DNA of 64,000 bases. It comes from Acanthaster planci (Eukaryota > Echinodermata > Asteroidea > Valvatida > Acanthasteridae). Each line of letters begins with the position of its first letter. Position 1 is the first letter of the stretch. Position numbers and translations under genes: made by a program. Positions 24,301-36,300 of the stretch are shown here, piece by piece. The stretch is taken from contig NW_019091374.1 of the NCBI RefSeq assembly GCF_001949145.1, positions 1,225,657 through 1,289,656 on the forward strand, read 5' to 3'. The notes below the pieces were generated by a model. The model was not told the DNA's origin. It did no database searches and was given only the letters and a program-made list of their open reading frames with translations.

Positions 24301-27300
24301 TTGGTACTGTGTACTTTGCCACAGGGATAGGGCTTTTGTGGTGAAGGTATTTCAGAATGAAGCTTTCCAAATAATAAATTGCATCTGCCGAGTTGCAAGA
24401 GTTCATAAAAACCACCTGAAGCGGCCGATGCTCACCCCCCAAAAAAAGTAGCTAATGAAGTTGCTTGCAGACTGTCAAGCTTATCTGATTACAAGACGCA
24501 AAATGTAGCTTGCGCTGTGCAGAGTTATCTGCTGCGAGGGGCAAACTAATGCCACCAAATCAGTTTCAAATTCCACGCAGCTGTGAAACCTGAAGCAGAA
24601 CGTGGAAGAAGGTATGTGTAGCACTAATGAAGATGACTTTACGCGTACACGTACGTGTTATCTCAGAGCGCACTCAAGAGTGAACGTGCGTGTTGGACCA
24701 GAGGAGCCCACCTTGGGGATTTTTATTTCGGCACTCCACACCTTGAGTTATGGAGAGTTGGAGAGTGTTCTGTTCGCTAATACTGGGGTCCTGTCTTTAT
24801 TGATGATCACCTGACTGCATGCTTGGACCATTGCACAAAGAATTCACTACAGGGCATTCATGTTAATATGCGCGTACAACCAAGAGCACAGAGACAGTGT
24901 ATTCAGTGTGAAAATGTAAATTTCGTTACTCCACGATGCAGAGATTTGTTATTGTTTGTTTAAAGTAAGCAGTTTTGTCGTCCCTTCAAGAAAATGTAAA
25001 TTTATAGAGATATCAGCCCCTCTTACCACTAATTTCAAAGTCATTATGATTTTTATAATGTTTTGCCCAGGCATTTTAGAATGGTCAAGAATGATGTCTG
25101 AAAGCAAAATAATGAAACTACTTGAAAGCTTTTACTGAAATGAAAACTTTTATGATACATGGCCAGCATAATACTTCTTGCCCTAAAGCGCCATATTCAT
25201 CTTTTTCTTGCCGCCTCAGTGGACCAAGTCCCGGATTACACCGTCGGCTGCAGTTCTGACACCACCTACCCCACCGAGATGGGGGTCAACTACAGGAATG
25301 TGACCTGGCCCGAGCCCAGGGTGACTGACGACCTCAGCCAGGACAGTCTGATACTGACCAAGTCCCACGAGCCGGGCATGAACTACGAGATCGGCGTCTA
25401 CATCGTGGAGTACACGGCCACGGACGCCGTCGGAAACGTGGGCACCTGCAGCTTTGTCATTACAGTCGCAGGTAAAAATGATTGCCTGCTTCGGAAGGGA
25501 GCCTCTGGAAATATCGTGGGGTTATCTAGATTCCCACAGGGTCCAGCTTGATAAGTCACTCTCTCAGAACAAAGGCGTCTCAAGTCTAGAACCCTGGAAT
25601 GGAATGCCCAAATACACGTAGGCATTTTGGTTTTACGCAGTTTGATAAGGCGTCACGGTCACAAGTTTTCATTCAGCATCAACAACGTAGACAAATAGAC
25701 AGCAATAACTTAGAAACAGTTTTTGATGTTTGAGAATGCTTAATAGCGTTTGGGTCCGCGAGACGGAATTGAATACATTTTTTGCAGTTGTTTTCTTTTT
25801 CTGTCATTCACATGTTTGAGCATTCTTCTTTGGAAATCTGTGTTTTTTTGCATTTGTCAAATGTTTTTCCCTTGAACAAAACATTGATGACTGTTGTGGA
25901 TGGATCAGAATGCAAGATCTATTGTAGGAAATGGTAATAGATCGTGTAATTTCTCTGTTTTTCAAACTGGTGTTTTATTTGACCGAGAAGTGTTGGCTAG
26001 ATGGTTGGTTTGCGCCCTGATTTTTGCCACAATGTCCCATTTCTTTTGCTTGACACAGATGAAGAGGACCCCATGCTCAACTCTTGCCGCGATTCACGGT
26101 CCTACACCCTGTCGCGAACCCAGAGCACCGTGGATGTCTCGTGGACCAACCCGCCAGCCACAGACAACAGCTGCTTAGCCCGCTCCAACTGTGACACCGT
26201 GCTCTCGGTCACCAGCAGTAGCAACCCAGGGCCGTTTGGAGTTGGAAACCACACAGTGACCATAACAGCGAGGGACGAGGCTGGCAATACAGATACCTGC
26301 ACTTTCTATATTAATGTCATGGGTGAGTAGGAGACAGACATTTCTTGTCTCCGGCTGCTTTGGTTTAACCACATCTGAAATCCAGTGCCTCTACCCGGAA
26401 ATAAAATCAAGGCACAGCATTAAATGTTGCAAATCCGTCTCTCTAATATTTCATTTCTTCTGTCGTCTTTTCACTACTCCATATTTCTAACAAACATGGT
26501 ATACCTATAGACAAAATACATCAGAGTTTCATTCTAACCAGGCGCACATAGTTTCGTTATCATAATTCTACTGCTCATTTGCAAAGCTGTATTTCATGAG
26601 AAAAAATGTGAACAATCACTGATATCTTGGGCTAGTCACTTATACGTACATGCCTCTGTTCACCCTGGAGTAATTGGATACCTGTGAGGGCAGACACGGT
26701 TATGTTTATCCGTTTGCGCCTGATGTGGCAACATCGGGCTAGTTTACTCCTCAGGGAGCTTGGGCGGTTTCAGGAATGCTCATATGTTGTCAGCCCAATA
26801 TGCAAGGATAATGACAAACGTACTGATGTCTTTAAATTACATGTACTGTGAGATAATTTGCACCTTATAAACATTTCAGTGTTATTTTTAGTAGTATTAC
26901 CAAGGAATAAACAAGAAGTCACCCAAAGTGTCAAATGACTGATGTTAAAATGTGCACATTAGAAAGCAGACGGAACTGTGAATGTCTTGATGCCAAAAAG
27001 TGTTTATGTTGCGATGTTGCAAGGAGTAAAGTGCAAGGCTATCACAAGTCCCTGCAGGTCTATTACATCTTAATGGCAGCTGTGCTTGTCAAAAGACACA
27101 AGTTACTTGTATGTTACTGGACTGTGACAAAACGTATTCCTTTCTCACTGTTTACCCTGATCATTGTGACTGTAGAGACTAATGAAAGGGCTAGCTAGTG
27201 ACAAGATTTGTGGTAGAGTATTCACAGATTTTTTTCATGTCCGGGCTGTCTTAGAACCAATTTTACAAAACAATCTGAAGTCAGTGGAACGTGCTCCCAC

Positions 27301-30300
27301 ATAGGATTGACTGTTTTGCCGCAAATAAAGCCGTGGTGGCACTACTGTCGATTGGAAACAAATCAAGTTTAAATTGAAGGCCTTGTTTTTTAACGTAATG
27401 GACCTTTGCCATGAGATATGCAAATAAGGCTGGTGCATGCACATTACTACCACTGGTTGGCAAAGTTGCTTAAATCTTTGATGTAACTATACAAATCTCC
27501 ATACGCGCATCACTATCGCCGTTTCTGTGCCAGTATAGGTTGACATGAGTGCCAAACTTAAAGACAAGGAACTTTTACTTTCCAACCTCAGGACACGGAA
27601 AACTTCACTTACGTATAGTTTTGAGAAAAGCGTGCTCAAGTATCGGGCAAAGGCTGTAATATGGTTTTGACAGTCAATGCTCCAGGTTATGGTTACAAGC
27701 AGCTCGCCTACGCTACCGACAGTGCTGACGGCCGCACTTGCCAACCAGTGGTAGCAGCATACATACGCCCGTCCAATTTGCATATTTCATGGGAAAGGTC
27801 CATTATTGAAGCTGGTTGTCAAGAGGGCACTTTTAAAACTATCTTTGTAGCGTATGTTCGAGACACAATGAAACCGGAGTGGGCCAACTGTCCCTCATCA
27901 CCCGTCTCTGGCAACACCGACAGTGGACAGCCGACGTACACGTACTCTTGGGTGGCACCCACGGTGACAGACGATCGCGGCATCATCGTCTCCCAGTTCG
28001 CCTCACACTCTTCACCCTTCGCCTTCCCCATTGGCCAGACTACCGTCACGTACCGGGCCACAGATGCTGAAAATAATGAGGGGCTCTGCACGTTTCCTGT
28101 TACTGTGACCGGTAAGTTGAATTCACACACCGTATCTAATCATCATAATGTTAGACCTATGCCAAGTTCGAGCGACAACCAACCACTTGCCGATTTTCCC
28201 CTGGTTGCCAGTGCACAATTTATTTCCAGGGTACTAAGCAAAATGGACCGATGGTCAACAAACTATCTTTGCTTCCTACTTGCCCCTTACAGTGTGAACT
28301 GTCCAAATCGTGGTCGGCTCACTGTTGCTGAGTAGATTGTAATGGCAAACTTGGCTGTTTACAGTTTGTATATTCATGAGCACTTTAATTCCCAGTGCTG
28401 CCCGTAAGCTTGCTTACTAGAAGAAACTCACAAGTTACTTTCTTGGAAAATGGAATCCATGGTCTCCTCCTCTTTTCTGTGAAATCTTAACCAGTTTATG
28501 CCCAAAGGTGTGTAAAAAAGCTGCAGTTTTCAGTGGCTCTTACAGAGAGGGCGCATTTACACCTTAAAGGGGTGAAAGGAAACCTTCTTTTCCCATTTAT
28601 AACCTTTAAACAATAACTGACAAGAACATCTTTCAAAATTAGCATGAAAAAAATGGAAGATTCCCACTTATAGTAAAAAAAATGGGCTTCTGATGTGTCC
28701 CATTTTTGCCGATTTTAGAAACACTCATGTATTAATGATATGCCGGTGACCCCAAAACGTCATGGGGAGATACAGCTGTAAACATGAACAGTGCGTATCT
28801 TTCACACTAGTCTCGTAGCAGAGGCATGCTCAAAATGCAATGGTCTTGCACACTTCTTGTCCACTATGTTGATTGTTCCAGCCATCAAGTTTGAAACATG
28901 ATTGGTTGCGTTTTTGTCATAAAACAAAACAAAACCCTGTCTTGTGCAGTTTGTAGTTGCGGACAGGAATCTCGTAGACTGCAGAGACTTGGTCTCGACG
29001 TTTCCGTTCAGTACCGTATTGAATCGATTGTTCTCAGACAGCCCATTAAGGGTTGATTAAACCTTCCCAGTTGTCGTTGATAAAAATAATATGCTGAAGG
29101 ATTTTTGAGGACTGCTTCGACAAATATCCAGTGTCTGAAAAAGCACTCTGAACTGAGAAAAGCAATGCATAAGCCTCGCCGACTGCTTGTTTTGTGTGGC
29201 TGCTGCGGTGTATGGTGCTGTGCTGCTGGACCAAGGCAAGGTTTGTTTTTGGGACCGCCACAGCAGCCCAGCAACACTGACAGGTTGTGTGCCGTCTTCG
29301 TCCTCACTCATCGACGAGTAAATGGTTACTTGCACGAGAAGAATCCTACACGTGTTTGTGTTTATCTCTTTTCCTTTGACACACTGAAATTGTAGGCTCG
29401 GCAATAAACAAGCCCGCACACTGTCTTTTCTAGAGCTGAAGCTTCCTGTGTACACACATTACAAGGTAGCCCACAATTCAGCCCCAAGATTACGGTCTGG
29501 GCACTGACTCCTAAACTGTGCGCATTACTCTATGAATAGTCTGTTGCCACACTGCACGTGAACACGAGTGCACTCTCACATGTATGCCACAACAAAATAC
29601 GTCCCTCTCCCCTCTCTACCTTCAACGTTGCGTACTCGTTCATTTCGGAATAAATTTCACCATTATTTTGACCAGCGAAGAGTAAGATTTTAGGTTTACA
29701 CATCTTAGAGATTAATGTAGAATATTTTGCATTTTCTACACATCATCAATAAATGTTTTAATGCATTCAGGGGCCACAATATTGCCAGGTTACATGGATC
29801 TTCATGCATGCTTTTTGTTCCTTTCTCCCCAATGATGTCATCAACTCAACATAAACACAAAATTTGACCTTGTGTGTTTCCGAAATTGGCCTAGTTGGTC
29901 GTGGAAAGAAAATTGCCTCTTGTTTCTCTCGTGTTGATTTTCAGGAGATGAATCCACTTTATACTAGTTTGTGGGTGGCCAATCTGCCTCCAAAACCCTA
30001 CATATTGAAATATTTGAAGCCTTTTCCCTAGCACGTTAATTTGCCCCGGGGGTGATCACAATAGGAGGTTATTCTGTATGACTGAGAATGTGTCCATGAA
30101 GTGGGGGCTGAATGGATATACTCAAAACTCTTACCTTCTTACCTCTCCATTCTGCCTTATGACTGCCTTTACTGTAATTGTCTTCTTTTGCCCCCCATTT
30201 CAGACAATCAAGCACCTGCATTTACTCCCAACACGGGTTGCGGATCCACCATCACCCACTACGTGCGCACAGGCCGCACCCTCACGCTGGCCGTACCCAC

Positions 30301-33300
30301 CCCCTCAGCGACAGACAACTCAGGCGTGGCACCCACCATTACCAATTCAATAACCAACCAGGCTACCTACACCTTCAGCGCTGGGAGCCAAATGTTTGAG
30401 TACACGGCCACAGACGGTGCGGGGAAGTTTGACAGCGATTGTCAAATTACGGTGGTTCTGGTGGAAGGTATGCCCACTTGGACGTATTTGTGAAAACTTA
30501 TTCATACATTCAATCGCTCTGCATCCAACAACCTTTTAAAAAAAACGGCAGGGGGGGAAGGAACATTACATTTTTAACACTTGTGATGAAAAAATAAGTG
30601 GACATGCTGCTCAAAAGACAAAGAAAAACAGATAGAATTTTGCAGGGTTTTATAAACAACAGGTCAATGGTTCCTCCATTTCTGGGTAGAAATAATGGGA
30701 GCTGTTTCATATAACCTCCTTTATGAGCTGCTAACCTAGCCCAAATCTTATGGCACTTTTACCCAGGCTTTTGAGCTGGAACAATACACCTACGTGTACA
30801 TGTACACACAGAAATGTTTTGGGGGTAATCGTGGACGTTCCTATTGTCCTTTTTTGTTCAAACTTTTACTTTTTAACTTTAACCTCTAATATGTTTTGTA
30901 CACGTTTGGCAATCGTGGACGTATCAGGAATCGTGGACAGTCATTAATTCTTTTGTTTAACGTCCACGATTGTCTGGGAATATCAGTGCATCTGTACACA
31001 CCTGGCTTCCTTCAGTCGTTTACATGTTTCTAACACTTAACCCATTGATGAGGGCAGACTGCTATAGCTGCAGCTCAATGGGAGGATTTAATAGTTCATG
31101 CTACGTATACATTCTATTCATCACGCACCTGCAATTTCAATGTGGGCCTGCTGCTGGTCATGGCTTTGCTTACTGGGCATACCGTCCAGCAGTCAGGGTC
31201 AAAACAATCCGGGTGTTAAGGGGTTGATCATATTTGGCCTTTCCATAAACAATGATGTCCCAACCTGAAACCCCTGACGAACTGATCACATAGATGTTTT
31301 GCAGTTCAGATGTGTGCTTTTTTTCACCCTGTTGTCTGGGTTCTGTCTTCTACGAGTAACTTGCATTCACAAGTGAATATTAGCCACTTTGCATCAGAGG
31401 ACACCTAAGTTTAATCTGGCTATCTGTACACGCAGACATGGTCGACACATTAAAATGTCAAGCATGCTTCTACTCACCTCTGACTGGCGTCAAAAATAAT
31501 CCCACATCTGCATCATGTGCCCATACACACAATGTTCTAGAAGTCTGTGGAGGCAGACCGTTTGTTGAACTTAAAACTTGGTTGCTGTGCATGGCCTACT
31601 GTGGTAGCAAACGCGTCGAAAAATATAAGATTGCAGTAAGAAACGTCGCACATATACTCTTCAAATGACTCTTGGGATTCAGTAATTCTGGCGGATGTCT
31701 GCTGCATTTCAAAGGTGTAAGGCAGCTATTATCTTGCCTTTTTCAAAAGTCAAAGTTTTGGGCCAAATATAATACCGTCCACAAGTGTTTTAAAGCCTCA
31801 AGTCTTTGAGTCAAAAAGCGAAAGAGGATGCCACATGGTCACAAGAAATTTGAAGCCAAATAAATTGTATAAAAAGGGGTGTTGCAGCACAGTGGCTTGT
31901 GTCTTCATTGTCTGATCTTGGCTAAGTCCTAAAGTCGTGGCTGTGGCTTGGAATAACATGGGTACTTATGGGAGGCGCTAGTCAGTGGCTGCAGTCACTT
32001 CTCGCAGACACCTGTGTTTAATACTGCCAGTGCAGCTAGAACACAGATTGTCCGCACTTCATATCCTATGAGGTACTCCATATGTTTTCAATTTCTGCCA
32101 GGCCAAAGAGTCGGGTGTACAGATTTAGCTCCATCTGTCAGGAGAATGATGAGACACTTCTTTGATGAAACTAAAGAGGACACAAGCAGTATGCCAGTTC
32201 AGATTCAGTGCATTCCCAAAGCCACCGGCATCAGCCATTATTAGGCCAATCAATTAAGCCCCACCCATTATGAGGCTAGTAAAAGGTGGGGGCCAGGCCC
32301 CCTAGACAAAAAGTGGGGGGCCACTGCGTCCCCCCCACTTCCGTCGCCAGTGAACAAAGCACATTCAGCTCTCTAGCAATTATTCACTTGTCCATGTCAT
32401 CTGTCCTTGTTGATGTGAATCACTTTGTTTCATCTGATTTGATTGATTAGATTCCGATCCATGGTCGGTGCGAGGTTCGGTCACGTTGACGCGCATCCGG
32501 GGGGTCGCTGGGCAGTTCTCTGATGCCTCGTCCACACAGCTGCTGGCCGAACTGACAGAGGATGTAAGTGCATTTTAACCTCTTTGCACCAGAGGCCAGA
32601 TTGACAGTATCTGGTTATGTTGGTACACAGGCACGGCTGATGGGTCGAAATGTCAGGAGCGACTCAACTCACACCTCAGGCTGATGTTCATACACGTGCT
32701 AATCCCCGTCGGTGTTGTACACACCCAAAGCCCGAAAAGTGTGTAGATGTGTCAAACTTGAATTTGGCTGCTGTGCCACGGCCTCACGTAGTTGGCACAT
32801 GTTGCCTCGTCAAAAAGTGTGAGGTTACTGTGTACCACACAAATACTGTTCAAATGTCTCTTGAATCGGTCCTTTTGGCATATGCCTGTATATCAAGAGT
32901 CAAAGCTGAGGGCTCTATTTTACGTCTCTTGAAAATCTGAATTTTTGGCCAGTATTTGTACCTTCCACGAGAAGTTAGATACTCAAACATTTATTCTGTC
33001 CCTTGGACTGAAAACAATTTCCAAATAATATCTCTTTTTAAAGTGTCCTTTCTCCAAATTTTTATTTAAGTGGAAGGTACCCAATAGTATCCTTAAAAAA
33101 CAATACTACACAAATGAAAGTATTTAGTCTTGAATTTTCTAAAACCCAGATCATAATGAAATAAAAGTATTCAAATATTTTAGCCTTTGCAAGCTTTTTT
33201 TCCAAATACTTCCTGGTCCTGAATTTTCTAAAACTGAGCACGAAAAAACTAAATTTCCTCAAATAATTGCTAATTTTTTTGTGGTCAAACGAGTGCCATT

Positions 33301-36300
33301 CACAGAAACTCTATCCCCCCTCACTTTTCCCATCTCAATCAGTTCTATTTTTCTCCTCACAGATGGACAGGCTCTTCCGTGGCTCTTCCATCCGCTCCCA
33401 CTTTGTCGGGGTGGACTCTCTCACCCACACTTTTGTCGGAGGAAACCCGCGGGTCACCTTCCGACTGTACTTCAACAAAGGCCGGGAGGGACGGCACACG
33501 TCCCGGCAGATCACCGAGGCCTTCTACGCAGCCCTTAGCAGCTCACGTAGTTTCGCCACCAATAACTTTGTCCTCTCAGGCTCCCTCGATATCCGTAAGT
33601 CATTAGGGGTCAACCGGGGGACGGGAATTTGAACACTGTGGTGCCCCGCCCAAGTGGAAGGATTTTGATGAATATGTATGAGTTAGACACTGCCCACTCC
33701 AAACAGCATGGTGTCAAAATGCATGTATGCCTCAAAGAGTGTTATTGTAGAAGTATTGTAGAGTGATATACATAGAGATATAAACAAAAGGAGAAAAAAA
33801 ATCATTTACAATCAGCAGTTATCCTAAAAATATTGAAAAGACATCAGCTAAAAACCAATTGTACAAAAGCTCAGATGAAGTCATTCTGTCTGAATTATCA
33901 ATATGAGACTTGGAGAGAGAAAAAAATTAAAACTCCAAATTTTGGCCACAGGGATTTTTCCAGATTTTTGCAGCAGTTAATTGTTACAATACGGAGATAA
34001 CTTGTAATTTGATCTGATGACACACCATGTTAACAAGGTTTACTGGCGAATTGCTCTGCAGCAATTAGCAGAAAACATTCTCTGCAGCCATCCATTGTGA
34101 CTCTGTTGTTTGATATTTTAAACAAAATAATGCAGATAATGAATATTTATGAGTTCAGTGGAGAGAATAATGATTGAAAGTTCTCATCCTTGAGACATGT
34201 TAAATAGTTCTTTCATGGCACTTAGAATGCGAAACATTCAATATTTGTTTGATGAAATGCCTGAAGAAATCCTCTCTGTACACATCACCATTCAGCTCGA
34301 CAGGAAAATTTGATACTCTCTTATTGATTGATTGATTTATTTATGTATTCCATTTCTTTACCCAGGGTCTGCCCAAACAGTTTCAAACTGGTTTTCATTG
34401 GGGCCCTGTGAACATAAATTAATACGATAGTTAGAAACTCACGATGAAAAGTCAACTTGACAAATACGACAAACATTAATATTTACAAATGCAGACCACT
34501 ACAACATCATACACACGTGAACATTTAAATAATCAAGGCATTAATCAAACACTGATCATGGGATGGGTGAATACACCCCTCACAAAAAACCTATGGAAAA
34601 AAACACGGGGAAATTCCCGATCCGGCTCCAATGAACATTGGCAACCAAGTTAACAACGCCGCCATAAAGTCTTGAAGCCGTCTTAAAGCCGGCGACAGAA
34701 ATTGTATCTGTGCGAAGAAGGGCAACTGCTTTCCTTGTGTGCATGCGTACGGCATTCTTTGCCTCTGTGAACGGCCAGGTCTGGTCCTGCTCACATGGAT
34801 ATCTGCATAGTGCGGATAGAATGGTGGGCCCCACCATTGACTGTCCTGAATAACTCAAAGACACATGACTTGGGATCCACCTGTCAGATGCTGGTGTTTA
34901 TTCAAGTGTCGCTGAAAGTATGGTTGGTCTCAAGTGGTTTAAAATCGTGTGCTACATTTGAATAATGAATGGCAGTTGCCACCGTTTGCGTAAAAGAATC
35001 TTTGCAGTGACAGTTATTAACAGAATAAAAGTGGGACTGGGCAGTTTTAATTTTGTCTGTTTAAAATTGGCTAGGGGCCTCTGGATGATTATAAACTAGA
35101 ATTATTTTAGTTTCTTTGTACGGAATGGTATAATGGGCTTTTACTTGAATGTTTTGCAGATGTCCGGGAGTTCAAGCTGACGTCTACAATTATTCAGCTG
35201 GACAACACGCCCAATCCAGCCTTTGTTAGCTCATATGATGAGCCCAAAAGCTCTGTGTATATCGGCCTGGAAAATCGCATCAACATGGCGGTAATTAGTA
35301 CACAGTTTTAACCCATTTAGTTGTCTCACAGTGGCCTGATGTGATCTAGGGCCAATTTCATAGAGCTTCTTAAGCACAAAATCTGCTTAGAAGAGGGCCA
35401 CGCAGGGCCACAAACCGAGAATTTGCAGTTTCGGAGGTGGTCTTTGTGGCCAAGCAAGCCTGGAATTCTTAGAGCCGCCTTTTTGAAAAAAGGCCCAGTG
35501 CAAGGGGTTAAAAGGTACATCAGGTTGGAGTTGGTAGGGCCATGTCCATGGGAGTTGCCGGGAATTTGTTTACCAGGTGGGAGGCCAAGCACTCAGCAGC
35601 AAGCTAGCAAAACATGAATGGAGGAAGGAGTTCATTTCCAGGGTGTTTTCAAAATAAATTGCTGATTATCATCCCCTTTCCTCCTTTTTGCTCTTTCCTC
35701 TCATTTTTTGGATTCCCCATTGGCCCCCCTTCCGCAATGCCAGTGGCCCTGTCTGAATCGTAATGTACCTTGAGAAAGGTCGGTCTGTATCAGTTGCATA
35801 TTCATGGTGATCACTGACAACAGGTGTAGCATAACTCTGGAAACCCATTTTCAATTACAAATGGCTGATGAATATTCAAATTACCCACAAAACTAAAGAG
35901 GCTCATTATCTGACAAAAGAAGAACTGAGCAGGATTTGATCCTCACTTCCTGGGTTCCTTTACCTACATTCTACTGAATAAGCTTGTGTGACACAACAGG
36001 GACATTCTTGTTTGTTACTCAGTTGAAACGTGCATTCTTGGAGATTTCAGCAGCGGCGTTGCCATTCGTCAAAAAATTAGTGTCTGGCCATTTGGTGGCG
36101 CAAGCCAGACACTGGTTCCAAACTTTCATGTCCTCCATTTTTCTGATCCATATTGCTTCTTTCCTCCATTGATGGAATCCCACTGTGGACTATGCTGTAC
36201 TGTTGTCCCTGTCAATCGTGTGATATTCCTGATGGAGAACAGTTTTGAGGAAATGCATTTGAATAGAAGACACTGAATTCAGTCAACGGAGCCATAGCCA

